Numbered from the stretch's first letter, positions 1 through 8,326 are shown. The stretch is 64,000 nt of DNA from Prochlorococcus sp. AG-355-P18 (GCA_003280515.1 QCER01000009.1:1-64000), one strand, 5' to 3'. The notes: generated by a model from the sequence alone, not told the origin. Made by a program: numbers and translations.

Positions 1-1119
1 AAATAAATAGATTGCTAAGGGTTTTGATTTTTGACTAATCTGTTTTAAAGCTGACTCCTTATCATCAATTCCAATTACTGGAAGTAGTGAACTGAATAAT
101 TCTTTCTGCAAAATATCTTTTTTATTTTATTTAGTTCTCAAAATTGTAGGAGATATTTTCAACTTTTTTTTACTAAAAGTCCCTCCAAATAAAATTCTTT
201 TTTCTTTTTCGTATTGTTTGAGAATTTCTACAGTTGATGTAAATTGTTTTTTCTCCATTTTTGATAGGTTTTCGGAAATAATTGGATTATCTCCGTAAAA
301 ACTTACTATGTATTTCTTTAATTTTTCTATAAAAATATTTTCAATTTCTTTATCTACAAAGATATGATTAGGAGCCATGCAGGATTGACCAGAATTAAAA
401 AATTTACCCCAAACAATTCTTTTTGCAGCCACTTCTAAATTTGCATTCTTGAAAACAATTACAGGATTTGTTCCGCTTAACTCAAGAGTTAAAGGAGTTA
501 AGTTTTTTGAAGCTAATTTCATTATAGATTTTCCAGTTTCAGTACTTCCTGTAAAAAAAATGTGGTCAAAATTTTGTTCAATTAATTTTATGGATTGTTT
601 ATTATCACCCTCTACTGTCATTAGGACATCTTTACGGAAGTATTTGGAAGTAAGCTTTTTAATAAGTTTTGAGGTTGCAGGACATTTCTCTGATGGTTTT
701 ATAACTGCAGTATTTCCTGCTGAGAAAATATTTACCAATGGCTTTAAAATATAAAGTAATGGATAATTGTAAGGACCAAGAATTAAGACACACCCAAGAG
801 GTTCATAAATAACTTTGGAGGATGATGGAAATAGATAAAAAGGGGTATCAATCTTTTTTGGTCGCATCCAAGAATTGAGTTTCTTTTTTATAAGTGAAAT
901 TTCTTCTTTCACTAAAATGATTTCTGAAAGCCCTTCAATTTCAGATTTGCCGAGATCAACAAAAAGTGATTTAATTATCTCTTTTTTATTTTCATCCAAA
1001 AGTTTAGAAACTACATTGATATGATGGATCCGCCATTTTATATCTTCAGTTTTACCAGTGAGAACTGTATTTTTTAATTTATAGATGTCTTCTAAATGAA
1101 ATTTATCAGAAATTTTCAT
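1..1119 (-). pseudogene. NAD(P)-dependent aldehyde dehydrogenase, interrupted by an in-frame stop; runs off window start
   Basis: Class 3-type aldehyde dehydrogenase oxidising aldehydes (possibly fatty aldehydes) to acids. From the start at 1119 the protein shows the GPYNYPL segment (residues 115-121), the cofactor-binding FTGSTETGK region (189-197), the general base Glu213 in LELSG and the catalytic Cys247 in FNSGQSC. A TAA at 127-129 stops translation after 330 residues, but the same frame stays open to the window edge and encodes typical family sequence (KELFSSLLPVIGIDD), so the stop falls inside the normal domain. A single substitution, for example TAT to TAA, would explain it. The truncated product lacks the C-terminal catalytic/oligomerisation part. 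The gene may be dead, or the stop may be a sequencing error. Confidence 0.85.
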
Positions 1120-1275
1120 TTTTTACCTTTGAATAGTATTAAATATATCAGAGCATAAATTGTAAATAGCTAAGGTTCTTAGGCAGTTAAATCAACGCGA
1201 ATGATTTATGAGAAATAATCAAATTTATTAATATTGCTTTTAAAATTTCAAATTTTTCTTGGTTAGTATATTTCT

Positions 1276-2166
1276 ATGAGGGAAAATTTTTCAATTAGAT
1301 TGATATCTATAAATGAAATACAAGAAGTCACAAACTGGGCAAGGTTAGAAGGATTTTCTCCTGGAATAGATGATTTATCAATTTATAGAAATACAGATAA
1401 ACAAGGGGTATGGGTAGCTTGTCTAGACAATAATCCTATAGGCTCAATTGCGTGTATAAAATATAATTCCTCGTATGGTTTTATAGGTTTATTTATCGTT
1501 AAAAAAGAATTCCGAAATAATGGATACGGAGTGAGATTATGGAAACATGCCCTCGAATATTTGAAAAATGTTGATTGTATTGGTCTTGAGGCTGCCCCAG
1601 ATAGATTAAATGATTACGCAAAGTGGGGGTTTAGAAAATCTTCCATTACAAATCGATGGAAATTAAATGGTTCTCAAGATTTGCCATTGAGAAATTTCTA
1701 TAAAGATCAATTTCATTCTTTTAAAGTTGTCCCTGGGAATAAAATTTCTTCTGAAGCAGTCTTAATTTATGATGATCAAAGAGAACCTAGTCCCAGGCCA
1801 CATTTTCTAAATGACTGGTTGAAAAATTCTCATGGTAATGTCAGTGCAATTGTCGATAATAATGGGATGTGCCATGGATTTGGCAGGATAAGACCTTGTG
1901 TATTGGAGGATAATGAGCAAGGCTGGAGAATTGGCCCTCTTTTAGCGGATACTCCACCACTTGCTGAATTATTAATAAGGGAGTTAGTTGGTGATTTAGA
2001 TGCTGAAATCTTATTGGATTGCTCTAATCTGAACCCTTATGCAAATTATCTTTTATCAAGTTTGGGATTTGAGGAAATATCACAAACTTACAGAATGTAT
2101 AAAGGCATTCAACCCCCCTGCCCTATGAATCAAGTATACGGACTTGCCTGCTTGGAACTGGGGTGA
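1276..2166 (+). CDS. GNAT-family N-acetyltransferase with two acetyltransferase-like halves
   Basis: Acetyl-CoA-dependent N-acetyltransferase of unknown substrate. The N-terminal half carries the GNAT motif A: a beta strand (GLFIVKKEF) followed by the pyrophosphate-binding RNNGYG loop (residues 80-85) and a helix. The C-terminal half (about 150-296) resembles the second GNAT-like domain found fused in this family, so at 296 residues this is a double-domain protein. ATG start, 156 bp from the divergent aldehyde dehydrogenase gene, so the two promoters must lie in that gap. No metabolic context is evident. Family assignment is firm, substrate unknown. Confidence 0.8.
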   Translation: MRENFSIRLISINEIQEVTNWARLEGFSPGIDDLSIYRNTDKQGVWVACLDNNPIGSIACIKYNSSYGFIGLFIVKKEFRNNGYGVRLWKHALEYLKNVDCIGLEAAPDRLNDYAKWGFRKSSITNRWKLNGSQDLPLRNFYKDQFHSFKVVPGNKISSEAVLIYDDQREPSPRPHFLNDWLKNSHGNVSAIVDNNGMCHGFGRIRPCVLEDNEQGWRIGPLLADTPPLAELLIRELVGDLDAEILLDCSNLNPYANYLLSSLGFEEISQTYRMYKGIQPPCPMNQVYGLACLELG

Positions 2167-2232
2167 TTTCCTTTAAAGCGTTCATTGCCCCTTTTGTTTC
2201 TGTAATAATGAAAGAAGTTTGTTTGATTAAGA

Positions 2233-2481
2233 TTAACTTCCAGAAGGTTTCAAAATTTTTTCTACAATATCGGCGTTGATTATAGTGATCTCTCCATTGT
2301 CAATATTGGCAACTTGAAACAAGGTCCATGAATTTGGATTTCTAGCTCCTCCAATACAGTCGATAACTTGACCGACCCAATAATTTTCATCCTTTTCTTT
2401 AGTATCTTCGCAATTTTCTTTTTTAATTGCGACATAATCACCAGGCCTAACGAAAAGAAACTCAGGAGTTGCTGAGCTCAC
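2233..2481 (-). CDS. DUF3104-like small picocyanobacterial protein
   Basis: 82 residues, soluble, no signal peptide or membrane segment. The pattern FVRPGDYVAI ... YWVGQVI ... GGARNP ... LFQVANID ... INADIVEKIL matches what I recall of DUF3104, an uncharacterised family of marine picocyanobacteria that looks like a small beta-barrel. The function is unknown. A palindromic TAGTAT-n4-GTACTA element lies 14 bp upstream of the start and could be an operator. The gene converges with the GNAT gene. Confidence 0.7.
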   Translation of the reverse strand: MSSATPEFLFVRPGDYVAIKKENCEDTKEKDENYWVGQVIDCIGGARNPNSWTLFQVANIDNGEITIINADIVEKILKPSGS

Positions 2482-2494
2482 AATAAATGACTAA

Positions 2495-2510
2495 TAGTAT
2501 ATATGTACTA
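2495..2510. promoter_or_regulatory. LexA-box-like palindrome
   Basis: TAGTATATATGTACTA is a near-perfect palindrome with GTAC-type half sites. It fits the published cyanobacterial LexA consensus (RGTAC-N3-DGTWCB) with one mismatch. It sits 14 bp upstream of the start of the DUF3104-like gene, where a repressor would act. A and T are so common here that chance occurrence is possible. Confidence 0.3.
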
Positions 2511-2578
2511 TAGTAAGTTATTAGTTTTGTTGCTGAACTTTGAATTATTTAGCAAAATAGGGGTAATTCAAAAATAAA

Positions 2579-2671
2579 ATGGAATCAACTGAAATTGCTA
2601 TATTTTCAACATTATTGGGATTAATTTTAGCTTTAACTGACGCTTATATAGAAAGAAATATTCCTGGATAA
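2579..2671 (+). CDS. 30-residue predicted single-pass membrane peptide
   Basis: ATG to TAA, 30 residues. Residues 5-20 (EIAIFSTLLGLILALT) form one hydrophobic helix, followed by a charged tail. The size and shape resemble small photosystem or cytochrome b6f subunits, but I do not recognise it as any of them. No strong Shine-Dalgarno sequence is visible. Supported only by start, stop and composition. Confidence 0.4.
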   Translation: MESTEIAIFSTLLGLILALTDAYIERNIPG

Positions 2672-2688
2672 TATTTCCAATTCATTTC

Positions 2689-2820
2689 TTAAATTAAATA
2701 AGACTTAAGCTGGTCTAGTATATCGGCACGGTTAGAAACTAATTTTGTAAAAACTAAATATATCAAACCTCCCATTGCGAGTCTTCCGTTAAATTTTTCT
2801 AACTGCTTTAGTTTTTTCAA
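2689..2820 (-). CDS. Very short high-light-inducible (Hli/SCP-like) protein
   Basis: A TTG-started frame of 43 residues containing EKFNGRLAMGGLIYLVFTK, the core of the chlorophyll a/b-binding (Hli/ELIP) helix: the E-x-x-N-G-R-x-A-M signature followed by a hydrophobic stretch. Hli proteins bind chlorophyll and carotenoid and protect photosystems and newly made chlorophyll proteins. Prochlorococcus encodes many, including forms of about 40 residues. It is shorter than typical (60-100 residues), having almost no N-terminal extension. The start codon is uncertain: an in-frame TAA lies two codons upstream of the chosen TTG (TAA-TTT-TTG), so no ATG fits. Confidence 0.65.
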   Translation of the reverse strand: MKKLKQLEKFNGRLAMGGLIYLVFTKLVSNRADILDQLKSYLI

Positions 2821-2931
2821 AAATTACTCTTGCGGTTAAACAAAATTTAAAGGGTATACAAAATAAAAAAGTATTGATTACTTCAAAATAAAAAAAAATT
2901 AAAAAAATATTATTTCAAACAAGAATTAAAT

Positions 2932-3069
2932 TTAAAGCCAAGCTTCTTTCATCTCAAGATAAAGTCTTTCGCTCTCAGCAGAGTTAATTTTGCTGTCTGA
3001 ATAGGATTGTTGCTGTTGCTGTTGCTGCTGCTGAGTTGAGTTAGTATTAGGATTTTGGACTTCGCTCAT
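2932..3069 (-). CDS. 45-residue peptide with a polyglutamine run
   Basis: ATG start, 45 residues. Nine consecutive glutamines (residues 13-21, mixed CAG/CAA codons) sit between a polar N-terminus (MSEVQNPNTNST) and an acidic, aromatic-ended tail (ERLYLEMKEAWL). GAGGGA lies about 6 bp upstream of the start (minus strand CCCTCTAATG region reversed), so translation is plausible. No membrane segment. Not recognised. The mix of CAG and CAA argues for selection on the protein rather than a pure repeat. Confidence 0.5.
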   Translation of the reverse strand: MSEVQNPNTNSTQQQQQQQQQSYSDSKINSAESERLYLEMKEAWL

Positions 3070-3184
3070 TAGAGGGATTTAAAATTTGTGTTTATTCTCT
3101 CATATTTAAAGCTTTTTTTGTTAACTTAAATTCTTAAATTTTATTTAAATTTTCTACATTTTTATTTTCCTGCTTTGAGTGAAT

Positions 3185-3286
3185 TCATTTCGCTACAGTA
3201 GTCTTTGTATAAAGGAATTTAACTTCCCAATATACAATTCCTAGGAAGATAGCACTTGCAATAATAATTTCAGAAATGGCTAACAT
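3185..3286 (-). CDS. 33-residue predicted single-pass membrane peptide
   Basis: ATG to TGA, 33 residues with a hydrophobic helix (ISEIIIASAIFLGIVYW) followed by a basic tail. It lies on the same strand as the polyQ peptide and the Hli-like gene. No family recognised. The coding call rests on the compact start-stop frame and a credible helix-plus-charged-tail design. Confidence 0.4.
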   Translation of the reverse strand: MLAISEIIIASAIFLGIVYWEVKFLYTKTTVAK

Positions 3287-3433
3287 TTTATTTTTCAATA
3301 CTAATTTAATTTTGGTATCAATTTACACAGAATGCAATAGGTACTAATTACATTTTAGATTCTAAAAAATCTTATTTAATAAAATAACGCGTCGAAATAA
3401 TATAAAATTTTAAGTTAGATACATATTATTTTC

Positions 3434-3868
3434 GTGGGAAATTTCATAAATTCAATAACTCTTATACCTTTAATACCTTTTGTAACCTCTTTATTTATTC
3501 TTATTTTATTGGCAAGTTTTAACAAAACACTTAACAGATTAACAAAACCAGTTACTGCACTGGTTGCATTATCTTTATTATGTTCTGCTTTTATAAGCTT
3601 ATTTGACTATTTTAAGAAAATAGAAGAAGAATTAGTTTTATCTGAATTTCTCAAATTTTTTGAAGAAAAAAATTTAGTTTTAAATCTCAATTTAGTAAAT
3701 GAAAAAATTATAATTTTTTTCTCATTAATAATGATATTAATTATTGGAATATCTTTTTATAAATTGCCTAGAAAAAAAGGTTATGTCTCATTAATGATTA
3801 GCCTAGGATTAATTTCGTCTTCGGTGATACTCTCAATATTGCTAATAGATTTCTCAGCACTAATCTAA
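3434..3868 (+). CDS. NdhF-like N-terminal membrane protein (stand-alone fragment)
   Basis: GTG-started, 144 residues with four predicted transmembrane helices. The opening SITLIPLIPFVTSLFILIL and the helix order resemble the first about 130 residues of NdhF/NuoL, the large proton-pumping subunit of NDH-1. The antiporter core that normally follows is absent, so it is either a decayed NdhF-like gene or a small accessory membrane subunit. Its last 4 bp overlap the 3' end of the convergent PTOX gene, which also handles plastoquinol, so a shared electron-transport role is possible. The homology is inferred from pattern only. Confidence 0.55.
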   Translation: MGNFINSITLIPLIPFVTSLFILILLASFNKTLNRLTKPVTALVALSLLCSAFISLFDYFKKIEEELVLSEFLKFFEEKNLVLNLNLVNEKIIIFFSLIMILIIGISFYKLPRKKGYVSLMISLGLISSSVILSILLIDFSALI

Positions 3869-4374
3869 ACTGTTTTCAGCATTGACAAAGCTTCGTTAAG
3901 TTCTTGTACATGATTTAATTCATCTTGAGCAATTTCTTTTATTTTTTGATCATTTGGATTATCTATTAAATATTTGGAATAAGTTTCAAATGCATGTTCT
4001 TCGATTTTTATGTTGACATCATAAGCATTAGCTGGAGAGAGGAAATAATAAAAAACCATGATCCAGTAATAGACAAGTACAAGGTGCCTCGCAAAAAATC
4101 TATCAATCCAGAACCTATCTCCTCCTCTTTTCTCCATTTCTTTAAGATGCTCAGTTTCGTTAATAGCTTGATAAAAATGTTCTTTCATTAAAATCATTGT
4201 TTTCTCATTTTTAATTCCTAGGGATTCTTTAAAATGAAGAACTGAAAGAAATGCAAAATAAGGTGATCTAGCTATAACTTCTAAAACCCAAAATCTTTGT
4301 AAAGATCTACCAGAGTATATGAAGTCTAAGAAGTTAACGGTACTATTCAAAATCAAAGAATTTAATTTCTTCAT
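3865..4374 (-). CDS. Plastoquinol terminal oxidase (PTOX/alternative oxidase family)
   Basis: Di-iron carboxylate oxidase that takes electrons from plastoquinol and reduces oxygen to water, relieving over-reduction of the photosynthetic chain. All iron-ligand positions are visible: Glu32 in WVLEVIARSPYFAFLSVLH, the E-x-x-H of NETEH (73-76), the Glu of EEHAFETY (125/126) and the E-x-x-H of DELNH (152-155). At 169 residues it is shorter than plant PTOX but covers the four-helix core. A PTOX-type water-water cycle is known in open-ocean picocyanobacteria. ATG start; its 3' end overlaps the convergent NdhF-like gene by 4 bp. Confidence 0.88.
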   Translation of the reverse strand: MKKLNSLILNSTVNFLDFIYSGRSLQRFWVLEVIARSPYFAFLSVLHFKESLGIKNEKTMILMKEHFYQAINETEHLKEMEKRGGDRFWIDRFFARHLVLVYYWIMVFYYFLSPANAYDVNIKIEEHAFETYSKYLIDNPNDQKIKEIAQDELNHVQELNEALSMLKTV

Positions 4375-4529
4375 AAATTTAGTTTTTCTTTAAGTATAAT
4401 TACTTAGCCGCTCTATTACTATAGCTTATTCAAGTAATTAACCAAAAATTAATATCTATAGCCTAAAAATTGTTCCTTCCATTGAAATATTTTTTTTTCA
4501 TGTATTAATTGGGTAGATAAAATTTTTAT

Positions 4530-4670
4530 ATGACAACTACTGAAAAAATTGCAAATGCCAAAAAGAGGATTGATGAATTAGAAAGACTTATAAAATTTTG
4601 GAATGATTCAGACCATGATGAGCCAAAAATAGTAAATTTTTCAAGGAACCTTGAAAATAAAGTTGCATAG
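4530..4670 (+). CDS. 46-residue hypothetical protein, helical
   Basis: ATG to TAG, 46 residues, soluble. An amphipathic N-terminal helix (KIANAKKRIDELERLIKFW) is followed by an acidic turn and a basic tail. Residue periodicity fits a short coiled coil. No recognised domain. The reading frame uses normal codons for this genome and is isolated between the PTOX gene and the 102-residue gene downstream. Confidence 0.5.
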   Translation: MTTTEKIANAKKRIDELERLIKFWNDSDHDEPKIVNFSRNLENKVA

Positions 4671-4943
4671 ATTGTGATGATTAAGGCTAATTAAGTTTAT
4701 CTACTTAAAGTGATTTAATATTTTTGAGGTTGCGAATATTGTTTAATTTATAAATAGAGCAATTAAACCTATTTTCAAAAACGGCAAGTAAGAAATAATC
4801 TAAAAGAAAAATAAATATGAAAACCTTTTCAAAAAAATATTTAGTGCCGATTAAATTTATACCATGGGTTTTTTGGGTATTTATATCTTCTATGAGTATA
4901 TATTTGTGTAAGATAGCCTGGGTAAATTGAATAATTAATGGAT

Positions 4944-5252
4944 CTAGCTTCTCCTTAGCCAACCAGGAGCACCGCCAAACCAATCCGATATATCATCTTC
5001 ATTAGGGTTGAAATGATTTTCTTTATCTAGTCCATCTATCCCAAATGATTGTAAGAGGTTATCAATTCCCCCATCATTTTTTGTACCATTTCTTCTAAAG
5101 CTGTTAGCTTTTTTCAGCCAAAGAGAAATTGTCGAATTATGGTGTGCAAATTTCTCAACAAATATCCTCTCCTCTAATGTAATTGATTTATCTTGAGCAA
5201 TTCTTTTAATTATTCCTTGAATTTTTAGTCTTTTTGCATTACTAAGAAGCAT
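4944..5252 (-). CDS. Conserved picocyanobacterial hypothetical protein (102 aa)
   Basis: 102 residues, basic helical N-terminus (residues 1-55) and an acidic linker ending in ISDWFGGAPGWLRRS, a Trp/Gly-rich tail that looks like a conserved binding motif. No signal peptide or membrane helix. I do not recognise a named family. ATG start. An overlapping same-strand frame downstream (4705-4983) is probably not a gene. Confidence 0.6.
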   Translation of the reverse strand: MLLSNAKRLKIQGIIKRIAQDKSITLEERIFVEKFAHHNSTISLWLKKANSFRRNGTKNDGGIDNLLQSFGIDGLDKENHFNPNEDDISDWFGGAPGWLRRS

Positions 5253-5553
5253 TTTTGATCAATTCATTATTCTTTTTATAGGAAGGATTCCTAAATAAAT
5301 CTTGTCAATGTTAATTTCAACAAATTGACTACTATAGGAGGATTTTAAGCAAGAAAAGTCTTAAGACACTAAAAAAAGGGATCAATAAGTTACTTATGAT
5401 ACTTTTATTCATTTATCAAACTTATAATTCCTACAATATAGATAAAAAAAATCAATCCGTTCTCAAAGATACTTTAAAATTCAGGAAAAGTCGATTCAAT
5501 TGTTGCATACTAGTAATCCTGTACTATTATTAGTACAGATGTATTGTTAAGAT
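5253..5553. other. Intergenic region with a GTAC palindrome
   Basis: No convincing gene. At 5519-5538 there is a perfect 8-bp inverted repeat, CTGTACTA-TTAT-TAGTACAG, 16 bp upstream of the next ATG. Its right arm continues into AGTACAGATGTATT, one mismatch from the cyanobacterial LexA consensus. It could be an operator for the gene at 5554. The rest is A+T-rich and unremarkable. Confidence 0.3.
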
Positions 5554-5760
5554 ATGAAAGTGATTTCATCTTCTCCTTATGCCCTTTTTAATTCAAAAGA
5601 GTGGAATTTTCTAATAAGCAAAAATGTAAAGTTTGAAAATACTCCAATAAAGATTCAAAAAAAATTTCATAGAACTTCTACTCTAAAAAAGATTGAAAAA
5701 GATAAACTTTTGCAAGAGAAGATTGAATTGCACCAACAAATGCAACTTGTATTTGGATAG
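5554..5760 (+). CDS. Small basic hypothetical protein (68 aa)
   Basis: 68 residues, ATG start, highly basic, predicted helical with a coiled-coil-like C-terminus (KKIEKDKLLQEKIELHQQM). Not recognised. The 8-bp inverted repeat 16 bp upstream is the only visible regulatory feature. Confidence 0.5.
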   Translation: MKVISSSPYALFNSKEWNFLISKNVKFENTPIKIQKKFHRTSTLKKIEKDKLLQEKIELHQQMQLVFG

Positions 5761-5850
5761 AAAAATATTAACTAACAATCTTTTTATTGAATATTATTTT
5801 ACGAGATCCAATTTTTTGTTAGATTAGTAGAAATATAAGAAGGATTTAAT

Positions 5851-6141
5851 TTGGCTGTTGATCGAGAACTTTTAAAAGAAGTTACCCAAGAACTTTGGAA
5901 TACCGTAAAAAAACTTAGGCCTGAAATAGATCGGCAAACTAGACTTCAATTAGTTTTAAAGGCCTTATTAACTATTGGAGATTTACCAGATCAAATGCAA
6001 GCTGCCATGGTAGTAGGTGTTTGCGCAGAAATGGATAAAAGTGATGTTGATAATGTTCAAACTAATTCACAAACTAAAGATTCAAGCGGAGTTGATACTT
6101 CTACAGGCAGAAAAGTAGTTAGAAGAAGTTCGGCTAAATAA
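5851..6141 (+). CDS. Conserved cyanobacterial hypothetical protein (96 aa)
   Basis: 96 residues with a TTG start following AAGAAGGA at a suitable distance. The helical N-terminal 65 residues (ELLKEVTQELWNTVKKLRP, then TRLQLVLKALLTIGDLP) look like a folded helical bundle. The tail is a disordered Ser/Thr/Asp-rich segment ending RKVVRRSSAK. No catalytic motif. Function unknown. Confidence 0.6.
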   Translation: MAVDRELLKEVTQELWNTVKKLRPEIDRQTRLQLVLKALLTIGDLPDQMQAAMVVGVCAEMDKSDVDNVQTNSQTKDSSGVDTSTGRKVVRRSSAK

Positions 6142-6152
6142 ACCTTAAACGA

Positions 6153-6356
6153 TCATCCTTTAATTTTTTTTGATTCGTTTTTATTAAGTCTATTGAATAG
6201 GTAATATGAAATTACAAGTAAGAGAGGAACGAATATTGAATGTAAAGTCATCATTAATTCTGTTTGACCCATTCCTATGAGATTTGACTCGTTTGGAAGT
6301 TGTTCTGACCATGTGCCAACTAAATGCCAGGCTTGAGGAATTGATAAGAAAAACAT
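6153..6356 (-). CDS. Small membrane protein (67 aa)
   Basis: 67 residues, ATG start. One clear transmembrane helix (residues 36-55, ELMMTLHSIFVPLLLVISYY region) is followed by a lysine-rich cytoplasmic tail. The N-terminal half is short and aromatic. It converges with the 96-residue gene with an 11-bp gap. Not recognised. Confidence 0.5.
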   Translation of the reverse strand: MFFLSIPQAWHLVGTWSEQLPNESNLIGMGQTELMMTLHSIFVPLLLVISYYLFNRLNKNESKKIKG

Positions 6357-6473
6357 ATAAGAGCTATAAGTTAAGTTTATGTTCAGATAAAGATTATCAT
6401 TATTGAACGTTTTTGCTTTCTTTATACTTATTTCTTAACTAAGTATTTGTAGAGTTATAAAAAAGAACTTGAT

Positions 6474-8003
6474 TCATAAATTTATTTTCTTAAGAAGAGT
6501 TTTAAATTCTTTTTTACCAATAATTTTTTCAGCTGCGTAAGCGCCACTTGCTGAAACAGCAGGAATCCCAATACCTGGAAATGTACTTGCACCGCAAGTA
6601 AATAAATTTTTTACTGGAGTTTTGCAGCCAGGAAAAAGACCTTTTGCTGCAGATAACGCAGGGCCGTAACTACCGCAATAGGTATTGGTGAATTTTTTAT
6701 GAGTGATTGGGGTTCCTAGCATCTTTAAATCAATCCTTTCATCTATATCAGGGATGAATTTTCGTACTGCATTTAGGAATATTGAACATCTTTCTTCTTT
6801 CAAATTTCTATATTCTAGTCCCTTTGGATTTAGGTTTTCCCAAATTTCCCAAGGTTCATTTGCGGGAGTATATCCATGAAGAACATGTTTTCCTTCAGGG
6901 GCCATGTTTTTATCTAAAACAGATGGGATTGAAAATACAGCTATATTTCTTTCTGCGGTTATACCTTTCTCCCACTCATCAACATGTATCGCATGTATTG
7001 GCAAATTTTTAAGACCATCAGCATCAAAACCTAGATGTATATGAAGGAAAGAATCACATTTATTAGGGTTCAAAACTTTTGTATTCCATTTTTTTGAAAT
7101 TTCCTTTGGAATTAACGTTTTTAAATTCCAAACATCAGTATTCGTGACAACAGATTCACAACTATAACTAGAACCATTATTCAGAGTAATACCTGTGGCT
7201 AAATTTTTATTGAAGTTAATTGTCTTCACTTTCGAAGAAAGAATTAATTCTCCTCCATTTTTTTTAAATCCATTAATTAAGGCTTTTACGATAGATTCAC
7301 TACCTCCTTTGGGGTATTCAAGGTATGAATTTGGTTCAAACCATTCGTTAAATAAAGTAGCCATCGCAGCTGTATTTGTATCATGCATTGACATACCACT
7401 TATCAAAAAGCTCAATAAATCAACCCAATTTCTGAGAAAAGGATCCTCTAGATGGTTATTAACTAAATTCCCAAAGCCTTTATTAATTTTTGGTATTTGA
7501 TTGATATTAGGTAAAAATTTTGAGGTTAAATTTATTAGATCTAAGAAATTTATTGATTCGGGAGAAAATGAAAGTAAAGGTATTTTATTTATTATTTGGC
7601 TAAGAGGTTTTATTTCGGAAATAAATGCTTCCCATTCTTTAACAGATTTCTCACCTCTTAAAGTTTTAATTGTTTGTTTAAAAGGTTCTTCCCCCACGTC
7701 AAGATTAAAATTGCCTTCTGGGACAATTACTTGCCAACCTTTGTATTGAAATAGTTCAACTTCTTCATCAAGTAATTTAAGAATTTGCCCTAGGGGATTA
7801 GTTGTCGGCCATTTACCTATTCCACTCCACAATGAAGGACCTGATTCCAAAGTGTAACCTTTTCTTTTGAAACTGTGTGCAACACCTCCCGGCTGGGAAT
7901 GTGCTTCACATATAAGAACTGTTTTGCCTGATAAAGCAAGAATTGAACCACAGCATAATCCACCTATTCCACTACCGACTATTACAACATCGTATTTTTC
8001 CAT
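6474..8003 (-). CDS. FAD-dependent carotenoid isomerase/phytoene desaturase-family oxidoreductase (CrtISO-like)
   Basis: 509 residues. The N-terminus carries the Rossmann dinucleotide motif VVIVGSGIGGLCCG (7-20) and the E-x-H-x-x-P-G-G continuation, and the C-terminus has the family signature region (TCGASTFPGIGIPAVSASG) that closes the FAD site. Length and layout match CrtISO/CrtH-type enzymes, which isomerise poly-cis carotenes to all-trans lycopene. Related paralogues act on other polyenes or lipids, so the substrate is not fixed. ATG start. The last codons are Lys/Leu-rich. It is probably membrane-associated. The next gene in the same direction (8043-8153) is a small membrane peptide. Confidence 0.8.
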   Translation of the reverse strand: MEKYDVVIVGSGIGGLCCGSILALSGKTVLICEAHSQPGGVAHSFKRKGYTLESGPSLWSGIGKWPTTNPLGQILKLLDEEVELFQYKGWQVIVPEGNFNLDVGEEPFKQTIKTLRGEKSVKEWEAFISEIKPLSQIINKIPLLSFSPESINFLDLINLTSKFLPNINQIPKINKGFGNLVNNHLEDPFLRNWVDLLSFLISGMSMHDTNTAAMATLFNEWFEPNSYLEYPKGGSESIVKALINGFKKNGGELILSSKVKTINFNKNLATGITLNNGSSYSCESVVTNTDVWNLKTLIPKEISKKWNTKVLNPNKCDSFLHIHLGFDADGLKNLPIHAIHVDEWEKGITAERNIAVFSIPSVLDKNMAPEGKHVLHGYTPANEPWEIWENLNPKGLEYRNLKEERCSIFLNAVRKFIPDIDERIDLKMLGTPITHKKFTNTYCGSYGPALSAAKGLFPGCKTPVKNLFTCGASTFPGIGIPAVSASGAYAAEKIIGKKEFKTLLKKINL

Positions 8004-8042
8004 TAAATATTTACTTTACTCTCCTCGTAAAACAAATACGTT

Positions 8043-8153
8043 TTAGACAAATGTATTAGTTGAAGTTGTAATACTTAGAACAACAGCAAGGAAAAAAATG
8101 TAAGGGACAGCTTTTAGAGGTATGTATCCTTGACTTTTAGAGATGAAATCCAT
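8043..8153 (-). CDS. 36-residue membrane peptide, MDFI-type
   Basis: 36 residues beginning MDFISKSQGYIPLKAVPYIF and ending in a hydrophobic helix. An in-frame ATG 42 codons upstream exists, but the upstream part is an unlikely basic sequence, so I chose the internal ATG. It resembles the 31-residue peptide at 15248-15343, which also starts MDFI and then has one helix. Function unknown. Confidence 0.45.
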   Translation of the reverse strand: MDFISKSQGYIPLKAVPYIFFLAVVLSITTSTNTFV

Positions 8154-8326
8154 TGACTTAGTTACTTTATGTAAATATATTAACGAGATCTTGTTCCTTA
8201 TGTGTGCCAAAAAAATATTTTTTTTGGAAATATATTGAAACAAAGAAATCTTTTTGAGAGATTTTTTAACTAAGAACATTTTTTATGAAGTTATCCTAGT
8301 ATTTGATTCTTAGATTAAGATCTATT

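Noticed and set aside
2161..2200. GGGG...CCCC pair after the GNAT gene as a terminator
   Set aside because: The loop is too long and internal pairing weak.
4705..4983. 92-residue minus-strand frame overlapping the 102-residue gene
   Set aside because: Codon pattern and peptide (Lys/Ile/Phe rich, no motif) look like noise, and it overlaps the 3' end of a better gene.
5341..5530. Plus-strand frame after AGGAGG with basic and hydrophobic residues (SKKSLKTLKKGINK then LLMILLF)
   Set aside because: No usable start codon follows the ribosome-binding-like sequence; ATG 5397 gives an unconvincing peptide ending in YYY.
8043..8279. Full 78-residue frame instead of the 36-residue one
   Set aside because: The upstream 42 residues are basic, Ile/Phe-rich with no conserved look; the internal ATG gives the MDFI start seen in a second peptide.
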